Shown piece after piece: positions 35,697-40,942 of a stretch of DNA of 40,942 nucleotides; positions within the stretch are counted from its first letter, which is position 1, and the number at the start of each line of letters is the position of its first letter. The stretch is taken from positions 1 through 40,942 of the forward strand of contig JAITRE010000006.1 of assembly GCA_031288555.1 (NCBI GenBank), given 5' to 3'. The position numbers and the translations under genes were made by a program. Below the pieces are notes generated by a model, which ran no database searches, was not told where the DNA came from, and saw only the letters and a list, made by a program, of their open reading frames with translations. The DNA is from Oscillospiraceae bacterium (GTDB taxonomy: Bacteria > Bacillota > Clostridia > Oscillospirales > Acutalibacteraceae).

Positions 35697-38600
35697 TTAA
35701 AACAAAGTCATCTGGCTGCTATAAGGCAAACCCGCAAGAGCTCCCGCTTCATCTAGACTTTGAACAACATCTTTAGAAATGTTTGTCATGTTTTGCAAGT
35801 CTTCTATTGAAATATAATGATTTTTTTTACCAGAAATTTCAAGATTTTTAGCAGCAACCGTTCCAATGCCAGGAAGAGTTGAAAAAGGAAGCCTTATTTT
35901 AGAATTTTCTACAATATATTTGTAAGAATGAGATTTGTACAAATCAACAGGTAAAACTTCAACGTGTCTTGCAAGCATTTCGTCCACTATTTGAAGCGTT
36001 GCATAACTAGACTTTTCTTTTACACTTGCATCTCTACCTTTTAATTTTATATCTTCCATTTTTCTTTTAATAAATTTTCTGCCTTTGCAAACAGATATGC
36101 CGTCCAGATCTTCTTGACCTCTAACAGTAAAGTAAGCTGCATAATATTCAAGAGGTTTGTAAACTTTATAAAATCCCAGCCTTAGTGCTGCAATCATATA
36201 AGCTGCTGCATGAGCCTTTGGGAACATATATTTTATTTTCATGCAAGAGTCTACGTACCATTTGGGTACACCTTTTTCAAGCATCGCATTTATATAATTT
36301 TTATTTAAAAGCTTTTTTGCTTTGCCCTTTCTAACTATTTCCATTATTTCAAAAGCCATTTTAGAATCAAGACCTTTTTGACACAAAAAAGTCATAATAC
36401 TATCTCTTGTACCTATAACTTCTGAGATTCTACATACTGAATTTTTTATAAGATCTCTAGCATTTGAAATCCAAACATTAGTTCCGTGAGATAGCCCTGA
36501 AATTTGTATTAAGTCAGAAAATGTTTTTGGTTTTGATTCTATCATCATTTGACGAACAAAATGAGTTCCGACTTCTGGCATAGACAAAGTTCCTATTTGG
36601 GAATCTATTTCTTCTTCATCTGGTGGAATATTAAGAGCTTCAACACTAGTAAATAAAGACATAACTTTATTGTCACTCATAGGAACATCAGAAACTTTAA
36701 TTTTAGTATAATCTTCTAAATATCTGTATATTGAAGGAATATCGTGGCCAAGTTCATCGAGTTTACAAATTGTATTGTGTACAGAATGAAAATCGAAATG
36801 CGTAGTTATATTATCAGATTTTTGATCATTTGCAGGTTTTTGTACAGGACAAAAATCATAAATTTCCATATTTCGAGGAACAATAACCATTCCTCCCGGA
36901 TGTTGACCTGTTGTTCTTTTTACACCAGTGCAACCAGACGATAGCCTCATTTCCTCCGCTTTTGAAAACCTTACTCCTTTATCTTCCATATATTTTTTAA
37001 CAAAGCCAAGCCCTGTTTTTTCTGCTATTGTTGCGATAGTTCCAGCTTTAAAAACATTATCTTTTCCAAACAATTGTTCCGTGTACCTGTGCACGTCAAA
37101 CTGACATTCTCCGGAAAAATTAAGATCGATATCTGGAGTTTTGTCTCCATCAAAACCTAAAAATGTTTCAAAAGGTATGTTGTGTCCATCTCGATTATAA
37201 CTAGTTGAACATTTTGGACACTTTTTTTCTGGAAGATCAAATCCTGACCCAAAAGAACCGTCTGTTATAAACTCTGAATTTCTACATTTTGGGCATAAAT
37301 AATGAGGCTCTAGAGGATTCACTTCTGAAATGCCACATATTGTTGCAACTAAAGAAGAACCAACGGATCCCCTAGAACCCACAAGATATCCTTTATCAAG
37401 CGATTGTTTTACAAGTTTCTTTGCCGTTACATATAAAACAGCAAAACCATGTTTTATAATAGACGAAAGCTCGTGTTCTAATCTTTTATAAACAATTTCG
37501 GGAATATTTTCTCCATAAATTTCTTTTGCGTTTTTCCAGGTGCTTTTTTCTAACTCCTCATCCGCACCTTCTAAAAACGGTGGAAAAGTTCCAAGCGGTA
37601 TAGGTCTTATTTCTTCAATCATATCACTTATAAATTTTGTATTTTCTACAACAACTTCGTAAGCTTTTTTGTTTCCAAGATAAGAAAATTCTTCTAACAT
37701 TTCTTTTGTAGTTTTGAAAAATAAAGGTGCTTGTTCTTCTGCGTCTGCATATCCTTGACCAGCCATTAGTACTTTTCTGTATTCAGCATCGTGAGGATCT
37801 AAAAAATGCACATCTCCTGTAGCAACAACAGGAATCGAAAGTTCATGGCCGATTTCAATAATTTTCCGGTTAAAATTACGTAAGTCTTCTTCATTTTTGG
37901 CAATGCCATTTTTAATCATAAATTCATTATTACATAATGGTTGTATTTCCAAAAAATCATAGAATGATGCAATTTCGTGAAGTTTTTCTTTTGATTCATT
38001 AGAAACCACAGCCCTAAAGAGCTCACCCGCCTCACAAGCACTTCCTATTATCAAACCTTCTCGTAATTTTTGAAGTTCGGTTTTAAGAATTCTTGGTTTT
38101 TTGTAGAAAAAATTTAAATGAGAAAGAGATACAAGACGATAAAGGTTTTTTAAGCCTATATTATTTTTAACTAAAATTATTTGATGAAAAGATTTTAAAA
38201 GCTTAAAATTTGAATTGTCGTTGTCATTATTTACAAAATAACTTTCAATGCCATAAATTAACTTCATTCTGCGACCGTTTTTAGTTAATTTTTCAATAAT
38301 GTTCATAGCGTCGGGGTAAGCTTGCAGCACACCATGATCAGTTATAGCCACAGCTTCATGCCCCCATTCGTAAGCACGTTCTATTAATTCTCGTGGAGAA
38401 TTCACACCGTCCATAGCTGACATACTGGTGTGAAGGTGAAGTTCTACTCTTTTTTGTGGCTCTAAATCTACAGTTTTTCTTTTTATGCCTTTACATATGC
38501 TATATGCTCGCATAACCATAGCTTTGTCAAAAGTGTCGTATTCAATCATTCCATAAACGAAGATTGTATTACCTTTTTGCAATAAATCTAAATTACCAGA

Positions 38601-39197
38601 TTTTTTGTGGTCACAAACAACTTTAACTGTAATCGAACTACTAAAATCAGTGATATTAATAACATAAATTTTTTTTGTTCTATCTTTTGAAAATCGAAGA
38701 TCAAAAAAAAATACATCTCCCCAAATAAAAGCTTTACCAACCGTAGTTTCTATATCGCGTATGGAGACACAAGTGTTTTTCGAGATATTTCTTCCATATA
38801 TTAATTCATTCAACAAAGGTTTAGCTGTAGGTAAAAAGTTTTTTGCAGATCTAACTTCTACAGTGTCAAAGTTTTTCAACTCACTTTTAACAATAGATTC
38901 TTCGCTTTTTATTTGAGTTTTTTCAAAATTTGAATAAAGCGGAGGATTTTTTAGTTCATTTTCAGCTTCGCAAGGCAAAATTTTAATCGTATAGCCCTCT
39001 GGTTTATTTTTAAAGTTAGAATTTTCTATTTTTAAATTGGTAGTTTTTTTAAACTTATTAACAAACTCTACATTAATTTGTATTATTTTTTCTCTATGAT
39101 TAACAACTATTTTTTTAACATCTGTAGATGTGTAGCAATCATCATTCAAAATATCTTTTTTTACATACGGTTCAAGCAGATTTTTTAAAGTACTCAA
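35697..39197 (-). CDS. polC: DNA polymerase III PolC-type alpha subunit lacking the 3'-5' exonuclease domain
   Basis: Replicative polymerase of low-GC Gram-positives. The 1166-residue product is about 260 residues shorter than the usual ~1430. Order: poorly conserved N-terminal domain (1-135), OB fold (about 150-240), PHP domain starting VELHLHTSMSAMDG near residue 251, then directly the rest of PHP (LKNLYRLVSLSHLNFF). In other PolC proteins the DEDD exonuclease sits between these two halves (after YGxExY); here only about ten Asn/Asp-rich residues remain. Zinc-type CPKC pairs, the palm motif PDIDLNFSGE, the KLDELGHD Asp, TTGQHPGGMVIVP and a C-terminal HhH region are present. Start is TTG at 39197 with AGGTGAAG upstream; GTG 39206 overlaps that site. 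Catalytic residues look intact. Confidence 0.96.
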   Translation of the reverse strand: MSTLKNLLEPYVKKDILNDDCYTSTDVKKIVVNHREKIIQINVEFVNKFKKTTNLKIENSNFKNKPEGYTIKILPCEAENELKNPPLYSNFEKTQIKSEESIVKSELKNFDTVEVRSAKNFLPTAKPLLNELIYGRNISKNTCVSIRDIETTVGKAFIWGDVFFFDLRFSKDRTKKIYVINITDFSSSITVKVVCDHKKSGNLDLLQKGNTIFVYGMIEYDTFDKAMVMRAYSICKGIKRKTVDLEPQKRVELHLHTSMSAMDGVNSPRELIERAYEWGHEAVAITDHGVLQAYPDAMNIIEKLTKNGRRMKLIYGIESYFVNNDNDNSNFKLLKSFHQIILVKNNIGLKNLYRLVSLSHLNFFYKKPRILKTELQKLREGLIIGSACEAGELFRAVVSNESKEKLHEIASFYDFLEIQPLCNNEFMIKNGIAKNEEDLRNFNRKIIEIGHELSIPVVATGDVHFLDPHDAEYRKVLMAGQGYADAEEQAPLFFKTTKEMLEEFSYLGNKKAYEVVVENTKFISDMIEEIRPIPLGTFPPFLEGADEELEKSTWKNAKEIYGENIPEIVYKRLEHELSSIIKHGFAVLYVTAKKLVKQSLDKGYLVGSRGSVGSSLVATICGISEVNPLEPHYLCPKCRNSEFITDGSFGSGFDLPEKKCPKCSTSYNRDGHNIPFETFLGFDGDKTPDIDLNFSGECQFDVHRYTEQLFGKDNVFKAGTIATIAEKTGLGFVKKYMEDKGVRFSKAEEMRLSSGCTGVKRTTGQHPGGMVIVPRNMEIYDFCPVQKPANDQKSDNITTHFDFHSVHNTICKLDELGHDIPSIYRYLEDYTKIKVSDVPMSDNKVMSLFTSVEALNIPPDEEEIDSQIGTLSMPEVGTHFVRQMMIESKPKTFSDLIQISGLSHGTNVWISNARDLIKNSVCRISEVIGTRDSIMTFLCQKGLDSKMAFEIMEIVRKGKAKKLLNKNYINAMLEKGVPKWYVDSCMKIKYMFPKAHAAAYMIAALRLGFYKVYKPLEYYAAYFTVRGQEDLDGISVCKGRKFIKRKMEDIKLKGRDASVKEKSSYATLQIVDEMLARHVEVLPVDLYKSHSYKYIVENSKIRLPFSTLPGIGTVAAKNLEISGKKNHYISIEDLQNMTNISKDVVQSLDEAGALAGLPYSSQMTLF

Positions 39198-39206
39198 ATT
39201 CTTCAC

Positions 39207-39518
39207 CTATCTTCAAAGTAGCATTTGGCAAATTAACATTTTAATTTTAACACAAACAACGAAGATAAAAAAGTTAAACAAATTTTAAATTTTACTTGAT
39301 TTTACAATGAATAAATTAATCTTTTTTATTTTCAAAACGTGGATATTTGCGATACTTATAAAAATTAATAAGCGTTTTAAAACAGAGAAAAATTAATTTT
39401 GAAACAATTAATAAGTGCAGAATTTTTAAAATGTAAGAATTCGTTTTTTAAAATTTAACGATTTATGAATTTATTAGACTTTATTGTGAAAAATACATAG
39501 AAGAAAGTTGGTGAGTTA
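39207..39518. other. Divergent intergenic region between polC and the NUDIX gene
   Basis: About 310 AT-rich bases without a credible ORF, tRNA or known riboswitch. It must contain the promoters of both divergent genes, but no clear -35/-10 pair could be singled out. Confidence 0.4.
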
Positions 39519-40259
39519 ATGTTAGGCAGGTTGTTTGAAATAGCAGTGGACGAGCAAGTTTTAGAAGAAAACCCTGCCTATCTATATTATGGCCACATAA
39601 ATGATGAAAGTTTAAATAGCGAGGTATCTTTATATTCTCAAAAAATTATTACAATAGTGAATCCGAAAAGGTTTAAAAAAAATTTTATAGCCAAAGTTGT
39701 TGCAACCGTATCTTTTGAAGATGAAACAAAACCCTTTCTTATAATGTCGCCTAAGCGTCACATTTATTATGCTCCTGAAATAAAAAATTTATTAAACAAA
39801 AGTATAGATAAAAAAATAACAAAATTAATTTGTACAAATGAAAAATCTTGTGGTACAGTTGTGTTTTATAAAGATTTTAATGATATAAAAATTCTTTTAA
39901 TAAAAAATATAAAAAATAATCATTGGAGTTTTCCAAAAGGACATATAGAGTTAGGAGAAACTGAAAAAGAAACAGCTTTGCGGGAAGTTTTTGAAGAAAC
40001 TGGTTTGAAAGTGCAAATTTTAGAAGGTTTTAGGGAAGTAATTTCTTATTGGCTGTTTAAAAAAATAAAAAAAACAGTTGTGATTTTTGTGTCAATAAGC
40101 AAAAGCAGTGAAGTGGAAATACAAAAAGAAGAAATCAAAAATTTTAGGTGGGTGAATATAGACGAGGCTATTAATTTTTTAAAACACAAAAATGACATAA
40201 ATATTTTTAGCAAGGCAAAAGAACATTTTTTGAGATCTTATAAGTTTTTAAAATTTTAA
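39519..40259 (+). CDS. NUDIX hydrolase with N-terminal pyrophosphatase-like domain
   Basis: A 246-residue two-domain protein. Residues 1-100 (MLGRLFEIAVDE, AYLYYGHIND, FIAKVVATVSFEDE) resemble the small clostridial inorganic-pyrophosphatase-like family that begins MIGKxVxVxVDRP, but with many of the usual acidic positions changed. Residues 115-240 are a NUDIX domain with the box GHIELGETEKETALREVFEE, followed by TGL. The box is complete (G-x5-E-x7-RE-x2-EE), as in dinucleoside polyphosphate or nucleotide hydrolases; SFPKGHIE fits the Ap4A-hydrolase type. Start is ATG at 39519 with a weak GGTGAG-type site at 39509-39514. Substrate unknown. Confidence 0.82.
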   Translation: MLGRLFEIAVDEQVLEENPAYLYYGHINDESLNSEVSLYSQKIITIVNPKRFKKNFIAKVVATVSFEDETKPFLIMSPKRHIYYAPEIKNLLNKSIDKKITKLICTNEKSCGTVVFYKDFNDIKILLIKNIKNNHWSFPKGHIELGETEKETALREVFEETGLKVQILEGFREVISYWLFKKIKKTVVIFVSISKSSEVEIQKEEIKNFRWVNIDEAINFLKHKNDINIFSKAKEHFLRSYKFLKF

Positions 40260-40401
40260 ATTTATTTTAGTAAATCAAAAACTATATTTTAATGAGTTTT
40301 GATAATTATAGTATTTTTAAAACAATTAATTAGAAATTTAATTTTACTTTTAATGGAATATTTATTAAATTATTTACAAATTAAGTATTTAAAAATATTA
40401 T

Positions 40402-40539
40402 AGTGTTTATTTAATATTTAAAGCCGTATTTTAAATAAAAAGTTATTTTAAACGAATATTTAATAACTTATTGTAAACACTTTTGATAACCTCCAATTTC
40501 GGTGGTTGAAACTTTTAGAAACTAAAGGGAGAGTGTTTA
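40402..40539 (+). other. Cluster of nested inverted repeats, possible structured RNA with alternative pairing
   Basis: Five stems can be drawn. Two are hairpins with 8-base perfect arms: 40415-40422 with 40430-40437, and 40440-40447 with 40462-40469. TAAACACT at 40474-40481 can pair perfectly with either AGTGTTTA at 40402-40409, enclosing those two hairpins, or AGTGTTTA at 40532-40539. The second choice encloses a hairpin of 40488-40494 with 40501-40507 (one mismatch) and one of 40512-40518 with 40522-40528. The two outer stems are mutually exclusive. AT-rich DNA makes short palindromes common, so function is unproven. Confidence 0.35.
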
Positions 40540-40662
40540 AAATTAATTTAAAATTAAAGAAAATATCAGAAAACTGAATAAAAAGGAGGCTTATAAAGCA
40601 GGATATTTAACTTAAATAAAGCACTTTAATCTTTTAAAAATCTGTTGTATGCGAGTATGTGT

Positions 40663-40790
40663 AAGTTTTAAGTTTAATTAAATAAGTTTTAAATCTATTA
40701 AATAAATCTTTAAACTTAACTAAGTAACTTTTATTCTAGCTAAATAAATCTTAAACTTAAACTAAATAATTTTTTGCTCTAAAACTATAT
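40663..40790 (+). repeat. Degenerate ~21-bp tandem repeat
   Basis: About six imperfect units of 20-23 bases, each starting AA(G/A/C)TTTT or AAATCTT and ending near CTAAAT or TTAAAT: units begin at about 40663, 40684, 40704, 40726, 40746 and 40768. They lie immediately upstream of the truncated ORF. Purpose unknown; it may be slippage in AT-rich DNA or a protein-binding array. Confidence 0.45.
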
Positions 40791-40861
40791 AAAACTTATA
40801 AAAATTAAATTAAATCTATAATCATAATCTAAATAGTAAAAAGAAAGGAAACTATATAATT

Positions 40862-40942
40862 ATGAAAAAGAAAATAAAAGGTGTAAAAGAGTTTTATAAA
40901 GACTCTAATAAAAACAAAGATCTAGAAGATAAAATATTAAAG
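40862..40942 (+). CDS. Truncated ORF at window edge, possible Nif11-type leader peptide
   Basis: ATG at 40862 with AAAGGAAA at about 40842-40849 opens a frame that runs to the window end (27 codons). The visible start, MKKKIKGVKEFYKD, then NKDLEDKILK, resembles Nif11-like leader peptides, which share V-x-x-F-Y/L and a D-x-x-L-x-x-K/x helix. The match is short and based on few residues; any other charged helical protein could begin like this. Confidence 0.35.
   Translation, partial: MKKKIKGVKEFYKDSNKNKDLEDKILK

Larger units (their letters stand above)
40260..40861. other. Long non-coding region before the last, truncated ORF
   Basis: About 600 very AT-rich bases with no credible complete gene. 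It contains a cluster of inverted repeats at 40402-40539, a strong Shine-Dalgarno-like AAAAGGAGG near 40581-40589 without a start codon behind it, and a degenerate tandem repeat at 40663-40790. No tRNA, tmRNA or RNase P signature was recognised. Confidence 0.5.

Noticed and set aside
40474..40539. Hammerhead ribozyme or purine riboswitch in the three-way junction
   Set aside because: The first junction reads TTTGATAA rather than CTGATGA, two extra T precede GAAA, and no NUH cleavage triplet precedes the closing stem. The hairpin loops are too short and lack the loop-loop and J2/3 bases of purine riboswitches.
1..40942. CRISPR array, transposase, rRNA or tRNA genes
   Set aside because: No regularly spaced identical repeats, no transposase-like ORF, and no T-loop (GTTCRANYC)-type sequence in an intergenic region was found by reading both strands.

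Overview
This AT-rich window (long T/A-rich spacers, strong AT codon bias) carries a low-GC Gram-positive (Clostridia-type) chromosome segment. The taxonomic markers are a PolC-type replicative polymerase, HPr with both regulatory residues, a complete V/A-type ATPase operon, the clostridial pairing of rsmD with a DivIVA/stalk-like coiled-coil gene, and strong Shine-Dalgarno sites in front of many TTG starts. The first 271 bases hold the C-terminal end of a protein resembling a eukaryote-type ubiquitin-specific protease. PolC lacks its proofreading domain. Together these suggest a host-associated, possibly genome-reduced clostridial symbiont of a eukaryote, for example the Oscillospiraceae-type endosymbionts of termite-gut protists. 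That lifestyle and taxonomy are inference, not read directly from the DNA.

Layout. 1-321: 3' end of the deubiquitinase-like gene and a good intrinsic terminator. 514-5728 (+): translation and envelope-lipid cluster rpsB-tsf-pyrH-frr-uppS-cdsA. 6006-9355 (+): folate genes folP-folB-folK, then cysS. 9392-12023 (-): a lactococcin 972-type bacteriocin gene followed by its bacteriocin-associated membrane permease, without the usual ABC ATPase. 12036-12637: long spacer without a gene. 12638-17260 (+): spermidine/putrescine ABC importer potABCD with an ECF-type vitamin S component at the end. 17257-23632 (-): prmC, a stalk-like coiled-coil protein, rsmD, uvrC, HPr and argS. 23862-25238 (-): a radical SAM/SPASM protein. 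25494-34524 (+): nine-gene V/A-ATPase operon in the order stalk G/H-like, C, I, K, F, E, A, B, D. 34538-39197 (-): an AI-2E-family membrane protein and polC. 39519-40259 (+): a NUDIX hydrolase with an N-terminal pyrophosphatase-like domain. 40260-40861: non-coding region with nested inverted repeats and a degenerate ~21-bp tandem repeat, leading into a truncated ORF at the window edge that may be a Nif11-type leader peptide.

How the genes work together. The first cluster supplies ribosome function (S2, EF-Ts, RRF), UMP phosphorylation, undecaprenyl diphosphate and CDP-diacylglycerol. The fol genes run from dihydroneopterin to dihydropteroate. The pot operon imports polyamines, and the V/A-ATPase couples ATP to H+ or Na+ movement. 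The most notable observations are the PolC without an exonuclease domain, the deubiquitinase-like C-terminus, the bacteriocin pair lacking an ATPase, an orphan peptide-modifying radical SAM enzyme, pot genes without canonical start codons at the expected places, and the folded intergenic region at 40.4-40.54 kb.
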